From contig DKXC01000057.1 in NCBI GenBank assembly GCA_002492045.1, positions 1 through 11,897 on the forward strand: a stretch of DNA of 11,897 nt. The letters are read 5' to 3'. This DNA is from Micrococcaceae bacterium UBA7136 (GTDB taxonomy: Bacteria > Actinomycetota > Actinomycetes > Actinomycetales > Micrococcaceae). A model generated the notes under the pieces. That model did no database searches. It was not told the DNA's origin and saw only the letters and a program-made list of their open reading frames with translations. A program made the translations under genes and the position numbers. Of this stretch, positions 1 to 5,652 are shown piece by piece (positions within the stretch are counted from its first letter, which is position 1; each line of letters opens with the position of its first letter).

Positions 1-720
1 GGCTACGAGGAGGGCGGCCAGCTGACTGAGAAGGTCCGCCGCAAGCCCTTCTCTGTGGTGCTCTTTGACGAGGTTGAGAAGGCCCACGCTGACCTCTTCA
101 ATTCTCTGCTGCAGATTCTTGAGGACGGCCGTCTGACTGATTCTCAGGGCCGGGTGGTGGACTTCAAGAACACCGTCATTATTATGACCACTAACCTGGG
201 TTCTCGTGAGATGGCCCGTCGTGTGCCTGTTGGCTTCCAGCAGGTGGGCGATGATGCTGGTTCCTATGAGCGGATGCAGGGCCGGGTCATGGAGGCTCTC
301 AAGGAGCACTTCCGCCCTGAGTTCCTCAACCGTGTGGACGACATTATTGTCTTCCCCCAGCTGTCTGAGTCTGAGATTCTGCAGATTGTGGACCTCTTTG
401 TGGGTCGCCTGGCTGACCGTCTGCGGGAGCAGGATATGTCTATTGAGCTGACTCCGGCGGCTAAGGCCCTGATGGCTGCTAAGGGTTATGATCCTTCGAT
501 GGGTGCCCGTCCCCTGCGCCGGGAGATGCAGCGCAACCTTGAGGATCCCCTGTCTGAGAAGATTCTCTTTGGCGAGATCAAGCCGGGCGAGAAGATTACT
601 GTGGACGTTGAGGGCGAGGGTGACGCTGCCGTTTTCACCTTCTCTTCTGCGCCTCTGGGCCAGCTGGATGCTGCCCAGTTTGAGGAGGCTTTTGGTTCTG
701 CCGAGGTTGAGCAGAGCTAG
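1..720 (+). CDS. clpC: ClpC ATP-dependent Clp protease ATPase subunit, C-terminal part (5' end outside window)
   Basis: The reading frame is open from base 1 and gives the last 239 residues of a Clp/Hsp100 AAA+ unfoldase that feeds substrates to the ClpP peptidase in the cytoplasm. Visible in order are the D2 Walker B segment (VVLFDEVEKAH, codons about 19-29), sensor 1 (IIMTTNLGS, about 60-68), the arginine-finger region (FRPEFLNRVDDIIVF), and the sensor 2/C-terminal small domain with GYDPSMGARPLRR. The end is an acidic, Ala/Gly-rich tail. Internal GTG or ATG codons near base 55 are not the start, because conserved sequence continues upstream to the window edge. Ser and Ala codons are mostly TCT and GCT, as in highly expressed genes. 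The ClpC rather than ClpB identity rests on the short tail and the actinobacterial clpC/mutY/disA/radA context; the N-terminal domains that would settle it are outside the window. Confidence 0.93.
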   Translation, partial: GYEEGGQLTEKVRRKPFSVVLFDEVEKAHADLFNSLLQILEDGRLTDSQGRVVDFKNTVIIMTTNLGSREMARRVPVGFQQVGDDAGSYERMQGRVMEALKEHFRPEFLNRVDDIIVFPQLSESEILQIVDLFVGRLADRLREQDMSIELTPAAKALMAAKGYDPSMGARPLRREMQRNLEDPLSEKILFGEIKPGEKITVDVEGEGDAAVFTFSSAPLGQLDAAQFEEAFGSAEVEQS

Positions 721-765
721 GGTTCTCTAGCCTGGCTTCCTGGCCTTGGAGCTCGGAGCTTTTGA

Positions 766-804
766 GGAGTCGCCTGCCCTCTTAGGGGTGGGCGGCTCCT
801 TTTT
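766..804 (+). terminator. Intrinsic terminator of clpC
   Basis: A 14-bp stem (766-779 with 786-799, fully paired if G-U wobbles are allowed) with a 6-base loop is followed at once by five T residues (800-804). It lies 46 bases after the clpC stop and directly before the antitoxin promoter, so it separates the two transcripts. Confidence 0.9.
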
Positions 805-855
805 GTTCACAAAAATCATTTGTTCACATATTATGAACATATGGAAAATATGAAC
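805..855 (+). promoter_or_regulatory. Promoter inside a nested inverted repeat; likely autoregulatory operator of the antitoxin gene
   Basis: A -35 hexamer TTCACA (806-811), a 17-base spacer and a -10 hexamer TATTAT (829-834) form a good sigma-70-type promoter. The expected start of transcription falls at about 841, on an ATG. Four half-sites are laid out symmetrically around base 830: GTTCAC at 805-810 and 822-827, and the inverted form ATGAAC at 833-838 and 850-855. Each same-direction pair is 17 bases apart, and CAT and TGTTCA blocks between them are also mirrored. The outer left arm covers the -35 and the inner pair flanks the -10. The gene's product is an AbiEi-family winged-helix regulator, a family known to bind inverted repeats at its own promoter, so this is the probable operator. 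Binding is inferred. Confidence 0.7.
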
Positions 856-1863
856 ATTCTTCTGCCGGAAGCTCAGGCTAGACTGCAGGAGTTCTTCCCG
901 CAGGGGGAGGTTAGCCTTTCAGCAGGAGAGACTTTCTTTTATCCAGGAGAGGATACCGCCCCTTACCGCATCTTGCCTGCGCAGGCTAGTAAGAACTCCG
1001 TTCAGACTATCCTTGCTCGAGACTCTGTCGATAGGTCTCTTGCTACTAGAAAAGCTGACGCTAGCAAGAAGCTTCTCTTTCTCCCTCACGTCACCCCTAA
1101 CTTTCAGGCCTGGCTACAGGAAGAAGGCCATGAATTTCTTGATGCAAATGGTAATGCCTGGTTAGAGGGCCCTAACTACCGCTTCTGGATTGAGGGGAGA
1201 AAGAACCGGAAAACAGTAGGGCTAGGTTCTGTATCTCAGACTTCCCGGGCCTTTACTGCCACCGGGTTGAGGGTTATTTTTGTTCTCTTGGTTGACGAAA
1301 ATCTGCTGGCCCAACCTATCCGGACGATTGCTGCAGTTGCTGGGGTATCTATCGGTGCGGTTTCTCAGGCGCTAGCAGACCTCGAAAAAGGAGGCTATCT
1401 TCTGATTCGAGGACGGAAACGCTTCTGGGCACAGAAGAGCAGGCTGGCTCGTCGCTGGCTTGAGCTGTATGCTGCTGTTCTTAAACCTAAGCTTCGGAGC
1501 AGGCGTTTTGATGGGCCTGTTCCTGCCCAGATGCTTGAGGCTAAAGAAACCTGGGGTAAGTATGCACGGTTGGGCGGTGAGGCTGCCATGCTAGCTAAGG
1601 GCTACGGTATTCGTCCGGTAGAGACCCGGCTTTATAGCGACTATCCCTGGGCTGGTCTTGTGCGGGACTTTCGTTTACGTCCCTCTGAGGCTGGGAATGT
1701 GGTGCTTACTGAACCTTTTTGGAACCCTGAGCATTTTGAAGATCCCTTCTACGTTCCGTCTTTGTTGGTTCTGGCAGACGAGCTAGCCGAAGGGGACGAA
1801 CGCCAGGTGCTGGTTGCGCAAGAGATGTGGAGGCAAGATGAAGACCTTCAAAAACTCCGCTAG
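841..1863 (+). CDS. AbiEi-family type IV antitoxin / transcriptional regulator
   Basis: This 340-residue protein resembles the AbiEi (AbiEi_2-like) antitoxin family, which neutralises a nucleotidyltransferase toxin without direct contact and represses its own operon. Around residues 80-120 is the characteristic block with a LPHVTPNFQAWL-type helix, then FLDANGNAWLEGP and FWIEGRK. Residues of about 155-200 form a winged helix-turn-helix (IRTIAAVAGVSIGAVSQALADLEKGGYL). The C-terminal part carries the family pattern of GGEAA, RLYSD, GNVVLTEPFW and VPSLLVLAD. A TTG at 820 is in frame but lies upstream of the predicted transcription start. ATG 841 is preferred because the -10 box TATTAT is six bases before it, as in a leaderless mRNA; ATG 850 is the alternative. 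The next gene starts inside its last codons (ATG 1838). Composition is visibly more A/T-rich than in the flanking housekeeping genes, which suggests horizontal acquisition. Confidence 0.82.
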   Translation: MENMNILLPEAQARLQEFFPQGEVSLSAGETFFYPGEDTAPYRILPAQASKNSVQTILARDSVDRSLATRKADASKKLLFLPHVTPNFQAWLQEEGHEFLDANGNAWLEGPNYRFWIEGRKNRKTVGLGSVSQTSRAFTATGLRVIFVLLVDENLLAQPIRTIAAVAGVSIGAVSQALADLEKGGYLLIRGRKRFWAQKSRLARRWLELYAAVLKPKLRSRRFDGPVPAQMLEAKETWGKYARLGGEAAMLAKGYGIRPVETRLYSDYPWAGLVRDFRLRPSEAGNVVLTEPFWNPEHFEDPFYVPSLLVLADELAEGDERQVLVAQEMWRQDEDLQKLR

Positions 1864-2405
1864 CGACGAGGTCTTTTCCTTCCTGGAAGATTTCATTCTC
1901 GAAGCCGATAAGCGTCTAGGAAGCCAGTCCTATATGCTGAAGCAGCTGGGAGGTGCGGGGACTAGAAGAAGCCTACCGCACCGCTGAACTATGCTCTATA
2001 GGAAAAGCTCAAGTAAAGATTCCTAGCCTTGAGGCTATGCTTGGCCTAAAAATTATTGCCTGGGGAGCACGGGAGTCTCCTAGAGACTGCGAAGATTTCT
2101 ACCATCTTCTGGATGCCCATGTCTGGGATTTAGATCGTGAACAGATATGGGAATCGGATATCTGGAAGAACGAGACACTAACAGAGCGCTATGGGATGGA
2201 CTCTGTCCTCCTGGCAGCCTACGAGACAGGGCGAAAGCTAGCAGAGATTTTTCGGGGAGAAGCCCTTGACCGATGCCAAGGAATCTTGTCGGAGGAGGCA
2301 GAGCAGGAAAAGTTCATAGGGCTAGCCCTTGGAAACAGGTGGACTCATCGGTCAGAGGCCGAAGAGATGTGCCGGGCTTTTATGGATGGTCTGGCTGAGA
2401 TTTAA
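1838..2405 (+). pseudogene. AbiEii-type nucleotidyltransferase toxin, catalytic core deleted and frame broken
   Basis: An ATG at 1838 overlaps the end of the antitoxin gene and opens a frame for about 36 family-like residues (MKTFKNSASDEVFSFL...GSQSYML). The frame then runs into unrelated codons and stops at 1985-1987. From about 1953, in another frame, the C-terminal half of the same kind of protein continues to 2405: GLEEAYRTAEL, then VKIPSLEAMLGLKIIAWGARESPRDCEDFYHLL and a helical tail. In the COG4914-like nucleotidyltransferases paired with AbiEi_2 regulators, these two parts flank the catalytic domain (a VGA/RDL segment, an RxTxDxD motif and a VDLIPFG-like strand). That segment, roughly 100 residues by my recollection of the family, is absent here. 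The simplest reading is one out-of-frame deletion near 1933-1955. The product should be catalytically dead, leaving an orphan antitoxin. A short protein from GTG 1953 cannot be excluded, but no ribosome site supports it. Confidence 0.75.
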
Positions 2406-2545
2406 CCAAAGCTTAACCTAGCTTTCAGCTGGGATACAGACTCTTTAAGCCTAGGCCTAAGGCTGGCTTGGCATACTAGAAGCATACGGTTCGTAAGAGC
2501 CCCTAGCTGAACCCTCAAGGGAGAGGCTCAGGACAAGATAACTCT

Positions 2546-2561
2546 TGTGTGTATGTGTGTA
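2546..2561. repeat. Two tandem copies of TGTGTGTA
   Basis: An 8-base unit is repeated exactly twice and followed by an imperfect TGATGTGG. It lies in the 220-base gap between the toxin remnant and the mutY stop. Apart from this repeat and the terminator, I see nothing functional in that gap. Confidence 0.7.
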
Positions 2562-2569
2562 TGATGTGG

Positions 2570-2609
2570 ATTTGCTCCCGGCAGGTAACTGTCGGGAGCA
2601 AATTGTTTT
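2570..2609 (+). terminator. Intrinsic terminator after the antitoxin/toxin-remnant block
   Basis: A 15-bp stem (2570-2584 with 2589-2603, one wobble pair) with a GTAA loop is followed by TTGTTTT on the + strand. The - strand side has no T-run after the stem, so it mainly ends + strand transcription, although it lies between convergent genes and may also slow transcription coming from mutY. Confidence 0.8.
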
Positions 2610-2625
2610 CAGCCTCAAAGCCAGG

Positions 2626-3597
2626 CTAGAGCCAAACCTGGCCCTGCTCGTCCTGCCTGGCCAGGCCGTCCGCCAGTAGCCCCGCATAGCAGCGCTGGGC
2701 CTGCTCAGCACTAGGTGTCAGCTTACGCAGGGCCTCCAGGGCCGGAACCAGATCAGGTCGTCCGGCAACCCCCTCCAGGTCCCGGCCAGCAGAAAGCAGC
2801 AGGCTGGCAGGAACAGGCTCCAAGGCTGAGCGGAGCAGGGCCATCATGGCGCCCCGCAGCTGCCGGTCAGTTCCAGCCCAGGCCTGGCCCTTAGGCACAT
2901 AGTCAGCCTCAGGGCGTCCAGCTGCCAGCCAGGCACAAGAATCAGCCACCGGGCAGGCCCCACAGGCCGGAGACTTAGCTGTACACACCAGGGCACCTAG
3001 CTCCATGACCGCCACATTCCAGAGGCAAGAATCCGCCAAATCATCAGGTAGCAGACTCTCAGCTAGCCGGGTTTCAGCCGCCGTCAAGGAGCGGGAGGGC
3101 AGGGCATTACCTGAAATCAGTCGGGCCTGAACCCGGCGAATATTGGTGTCAATGACCGTGGCTCGCTGACCAAAAGCGAAAACGAAGATAGCTGCCGCCG
3201 TATAGGAGCCAACCCCTGGCAGGGCCAGCAGCTGCTCGTAACTTGCTGGTACCTGCCCCTGGTGCTCCTCAACAATGGCCACCGCTGCCGCATGCAGGCG
3301 CAGGGCCCGGCGAGGATAACCCAGGCGTCCCCAGGCGCGGACGGCCTCACCCGGCTCCTCAGCCGCCAAATCCGCGGGGGTGGGCCAGCGCTCCAGCCAG
3401 GCCTGCCAGACCGGCAGTACCCGTTTGACCGGGGTCTGTTGCAGCATGAACTCGCTGACCATAACCTCCCAGGGGGTATTAGAGCCGGTTCGCCAGGGTA
3501 AATCCCGGCTGTGGTTCAGGTACCAGCGGCTGATGGTCTGGTGCAACTGGGGTAAATGGGCCGGGATAGGTGGGTTTGATGCTAAGAGAGAAGACAC
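2626..3597 (-). CDS. mutY: A/G-specific adenine DNA glycosylase MutY
   Basis: MutY removes adenine paired opposite 8-oxoguanine in base excision repair. The 323-residue product shows the catalytic Glu49 in SEFMLQQT, the helix-hairpin-helix with LPGVGSYTA at about 126-134, and the catalytic Asp150 in VIDTNIRRV. The [4Fe-4S] ligands are Cys205, Cys212, Cys215 and Cys221, spaced C-x6-C-x2-C-x5-C. After the cluster comes only a ~100-residue helical/winged-helix-like tail, with no recognisable Nudix-like 8-oxoG recognition domain, as in short actinobacterial MutY proteins. The start is GTG at 3597-3595. TAGAGT stands six bases before it and a usable Shine-Dalgarno is lacking, so a leaderless transcript is likely. 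The gene diverges from the surface-protein gene and converges on the toxin remnant. All catalytic residues are intact. Confidence 0.95.
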   Translation of the reverse strand: MSSLLASNPPIPAHLPQLHQTISRWYLNHSRDLPWRTGSNTPWEVMVSEFMLQQTPVKRVLPVWQAWLERWPTPADLAAEEPGEAVRAWGRLGYPRRALRLHAAAVAIVEEHQGQVPASYEQLLALPGVGSYTAAAIFVFAFGQRATVIDTNIRRVQARLISGNALPSRSLTAAETRLAESLLPDDLADSCLWNVAVMELGALVCTAKSPACGACPVADSCAWLAAGRPEADYVPKGQAWAGTDRQLRGAMMALLRSALEPVPASLLLSAGRDLEGVAGRPDLVPALEALRKLTPSAEQAQRCYAGLLADGLARQDEQGQVWL

Positions 3598-3603
3598 CCC
3601 AAT

Positions 3604-3609
3604 ACTCTA
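3604..3609 (-). promoter_or_regulatory. -10 box of mutY (TAGAGT), leaderless-type
   Basis: TAGAGT on the - strand is separated by six bases (ATTGGG) from the GTG start. The spacing would place transcription initiation at the start codon. No clear -35 is visible. Confidence 0.45.
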
Positions 3610-3637
3610 AGGCAGCTCACCTAAAGCCGCTAGCAGC

Positions 3638-3667
3638 CTGCCCGTCAAAGTGCCCAGAACCGGGCAG
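3638..3667. repeat. Inverted repeat in the mutY/surface-protein divergent region
   Basis: CTGCCCG (3638-3644) and CGGGCAG (3661-3667) are perfect 7-bp inverted arms separated by 16 bases. They lie between the two divergent starts and could be an operator or a chance match; there is no T-run, so a terminator is unlikely. Confidence 0.4.
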
Positions 3668-3674
3668 AAACAGG

Positions 3675-3680
3675 TAGGCT
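3675..3680 (+). promoter_or_regulatory. -10 box of the surface-protein gene (TAGGCT), leaderless-type
   Basis: TAGGCT is followed by six bases (AGAACT) and then ATG 3687. A GTAGG overlapping the box could alternatively act as a weak Shine-Dalgarno, so leadered translation is not excluded. Confidence 0.4.
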
Positions 3681-3686
3681 AGAACT

Positions 3687-4472
3687 ATGTCTGAAAACGC
3701 TGATCCCTTTGCACCCCAGCCCCCCGAGGTTTATCGCCGCCGTCGGATTGTGGCCCTGCTGATTCTCGTCCTGATTGTGCTGCTAATCATCGGCCTGATT
3801 AGCTGGCTTTTTGGACGTGGCTCCGGCTCCTCTGATACTTCTGCCGCAGCTTCTGCTTCTGCCTCTAGTTCTCAGAAGACTGAGGCCTTTAGCGACTTCT
3901 CCCAGCGGGCTACCGCCTCAGCATCTGCCAGCGAGTCAGCTTCTGCCTCCGCCTCAGCTGAGCCTACTGAGTCTGCCTCAGCTACCGCCAGCCAAGAAGC
4001 CAGCCCAGAAGCATCTGCCTCTCCTTCTGCCTCCGCTGAACCCACCGAGTCTGCTAGCCCCAGCGCCGAGCCTACCCAGGCCGCTCTAGTAGCCTGTACC
4101 GCAGCAGACCTCAAGATCAGCCTGACCGCAGACCGCACCAGCTACGCAGCCGGTCAAAGCCCGGCCCTGGCTGTCAGCTACACCAACACTTCAGGCAACC
4201 CCTGCATCGTGACCGGTGGCGCCAACAATGTTGATATCAACATCACCTCTGGCCCCGCCCAGGTCTACAACTACGCCCAGTGCAACCAGCTAGCCGCCGA
4301 GAACGCTGAGCTAGCTGCCGGTGCCTCCCAGACTGCCGCTGTCTCCTGGAACCGCACCATCAACGCCCTGGGCTGCAACAGCACCCTCCCCATCCAGCCC
4401 GGCTACTACTGGGCTACCGCCAGCGTTAATGGGGTGAACTCCCAGCCCGTCCGGATTATCGTCACCGGCTAA
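3687..4472 (+). CDS. Membrane-anchored surface protein with Ser/Ala/Glu-rich linker and Ig-like C-terminal domain
   Basis: I do not recognise a characterised family member. The 261-residue product begins with a short cytoplasmic tail and RRRR (17-20), then one transmembrane helix (about 21-42). A low-complexity linker rich in Ser, Ala, Pro and Glu follows (about 45-135) and contains two copies of an AEPTESAS motif plus a degenerate third (AEPTQAA). The rest (137-261) is a predicted beta-sandwich with four cysteines (137, 173, 199, 230), which outside the membrane could form two disulfides. Its opening CTAADLKISL and later YTNTSGNPC recall DUF4232-like domains of actinobacterial envelope proteins. 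The topology is type II, with the folded domain outside. The gene lies between mutY and disA and ends in its own terminator, so it is probably a separate transcription unit. Its function is unknown; the layout fits an extracellular binding or stalk protein. Confidence 0.75.
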   Translation: MSENADPFAPQPPEVYRRRRIVALLILVLIVLLIIGLISWLFGRGSGSSDTSAAASASASSSQKTEAFSDFSQRATASASASESASASASAEPTESASATASQEASPEASASPSASAEPTESASPSAEPTQAALVACTAADLKISLTADRTSYAAGQSPALAVSYTNTSGNPCIVTGGANNVDINITSGPAQVYNYAQCNQLAAENAELAAGASQTAAVSWNRTINALGCNSTLPIQPGYYWATASVNGVNSQPVRIIVTG

Positions 4473-4498
4473 AGGACACTTCTGCCGTTTTCTGGCCC

Positions 4499-4540
4499 GG
4501 CCTCCTGTCTTCCCCTGTGGGAGGGCAGGAGGCCTTTCTT
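4499..4540 (+). terminator. Intrinsic terminator of the surface-protein gene
   Basis: A 16-bp stem (4499-4514 with 4519-4534, two wobble pairs) with a CTGT loop is followed by TTTCTT. It ends transcription 22 bases before the preferred disA start, which means disA needs its own promoter. Confidence 0.88.
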
Positions 4541-4548
4541 CTGCGCGG

Positions 4549-4554
4549 TAAACT
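4549..4554 (+). promoter_or_regulatory. -10 box of disA (TAAACT), leaderless-type
   Basis: TAAACT lies between the terminator and disA, with seven bases (GGAAGAC) before GTG 4562. GGAAGA could be a Shine-Dalgarno but is only one base from the GTG, too close to work well. No -35 is visible because the terminator stem occupies that position. Confidence 0.4.
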
Positions 4555-4561
4555 GGAAGAC

Positions 4562-5629
4562 GTGCTGATTGACTATAGCGAATCTCTGCTCAAAACAATT
4601 GCCCGCATAGCCCCCGGTACCGAACTACGGGAGGGGCTAGAACGTATTGTGCGAGGACGCACCGGCGCCCTAATCGTCCTGGGATCCAACCAGACAGTAG
4701 CCGCCATGAGCTCCGGCGGTTTCAGCCTCAATACCGAGTTCACCGCCACCCGCCTGCGAGAACTCGCCAAGATGGACGGGGCTATTGTCTGCGACCGGGA
4801 AGCCTCCACCCTGATTTCAGCCGGGGTGCAGCTACTACCAGACCCCAGCATCGAGACCACCGAATCTGGCACCCGCCACCGGACGGCCGAGCGCGTGGCC
4901 AAGCAGACCGGCTTCCCAGTCATTGCGGTCAGTGCTTCTATGTCCCTGATTTCGGTCTATACCGAGGGCATCCGCTACACCCTAGAAGACACCCAGGCCC
5001 TCATGAGCCGGGCCCATCAGGCCATCCGCACCCTCAGCAGCTACACCGAGCGCCTACAGGGCGTCCTGCAGCAGCTGTCTGTGCTTGAAATTGAAGATAG
5101 CGTCACCCTGCGGGACCTAGTCAGCACCCTGCAACGCACCGAGATGGTCCGGCGAATTACCCGTGAGGCTGAAATCTACCTGGCCGAGTTGGGCTCCGCT
5201 GGCCGCCTGCTAGCCCTGCAACTTGAAGAACTCACCAGTAATAACCTGCCAGAATCCTGGCTGATCCTGCGGGACTACCTGCCTCGGCAGACTAGCGCCC
5301 AGGAGCTAGAAGAAGCAGTGGCAGCCCTGGGCCAGCTGGACGATAAGGACATCGTAGACCTACTGGCTATTGGCCGGGCCCTGGGCCTGGGCGACCTACT
5401 GGATGCCCCCATCCAGCCCCACGGCTACCGCCTGCTGACCGGCATCAAATCCATGCCGGGGGCTGTCGCCGACCGCCTAGTAGACCACTTCGACGGTCTA
5501 CAGGCCCTCATGGCTGCCAGCCTAGAAGACCTCAAGGCAGTGGACGGGGTGGGTGAACAGCGGGCTAGGGGCATCCGCGAATCTCTCTCTCGGATGGCTG
5601 AAAACTCCCTCTACGACCCCTACCTTTAG
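4562..5629 (+). CDS. disA: DNA integrity scanning protein DisA, diadenylate cyclase
   Basis: DisA condenses two ATP into cyclic di-AMP and scans DNA for branched structures that inhibit the cyclase. The 355-residue product has the N-terminal DAC domain (about 10-140) with both signature motifs, Asp72-Gly73-Ala74 (KMDGAIVCD) and Arg105-His106-Arg107 (GTRHRTAER). A helical spine follows (about 145-285). The C-terminal helix-hairpin-helix DNA-binding domain (about 290-350) contains GIKSMPGAVADRLV and LKAVDGVGEQRARGIRE. The frame is also open from GTG 4517, but that codon lies in the loop of the preceding terminator and would add an unconserved N-terminus. GTG 4562 gives the usual lead-in to IAPGTELREGLERI. 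radA follows after 23 bases. All active-site motifs are intact. Confidence 0.95.
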   Translation: MLIDYSESLLKTIARIAPGTELREGLERIVRGRTGALIVLGSNQTVAAMSSGGFSLNTEFTATRLRELAKMDGAIVCDREASTLISAGVQLLPDPSIETTESGTRHRTAERVAKQTGFPVIAVSASMSLISVYTEGIRYTLEDTQALMSRAHQAIRTLSSYTERLQGVLQQLSVLEIEDSVTLRDLVSTLQRTEMVRRITREAEIYLAELGSAGRLLALQLEELTSNNLPESWLILRDYLPRQTSAQELEEAVAALGQLDDKDIVDLLAIGRALGLGDLLDAPIQPHGYRLLTGIKSMPGAVADRLVDHFDGLQALMAASLEDLKAVDGVGEQRARGIRESLSRMAENSLYDPYL

Positions 5630-5640
5630 GGGCCATGACC

Positions 5641-5646
5641 TAAGCT
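5641..5646 (+). promoter_or_regulatory. -10 box of radA (TAAGCT), leaderless-type, inside the disA-radA gap
   Basis: TAAGCT begins 12 bases after the disA stop and is followed by six bases (AGAGGC) and ATG 5653. AGAGG could also serve as a Shine-Dalgarno one base from the ATG, which is too close to be efficient. An internal promoter is therefore plausible. Confidence 0.4.
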
Positions 5647-5652
5647 AGAGGC

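Noticed and set aside
820..840. TTG 820 as the start of the antitoxin gene
   Set aside because: It lies inside the promoter and operator, upstream of the predicted transcription start. ATG 841 fits the -10 spacing better.
2470..2530. tRNA-like GGTTCG segment after the toxin remnant, as a tRNA fragment or attachment site
   Set aside because: No matching acceptor or anticodon arms and no second copy of the sequence were found.
3243..3610. Overlapping + strand frames opposite mutY
   Set aside because: They are antisense shadows of a strongly conserved MutY frame, with no family features of their own.
4517..4561. GTG 4517 as the disA start
   Set aside because: The codon is in the loop and 3' arm of the preceding terminator, and the added 15 residues are not expected in DisA.
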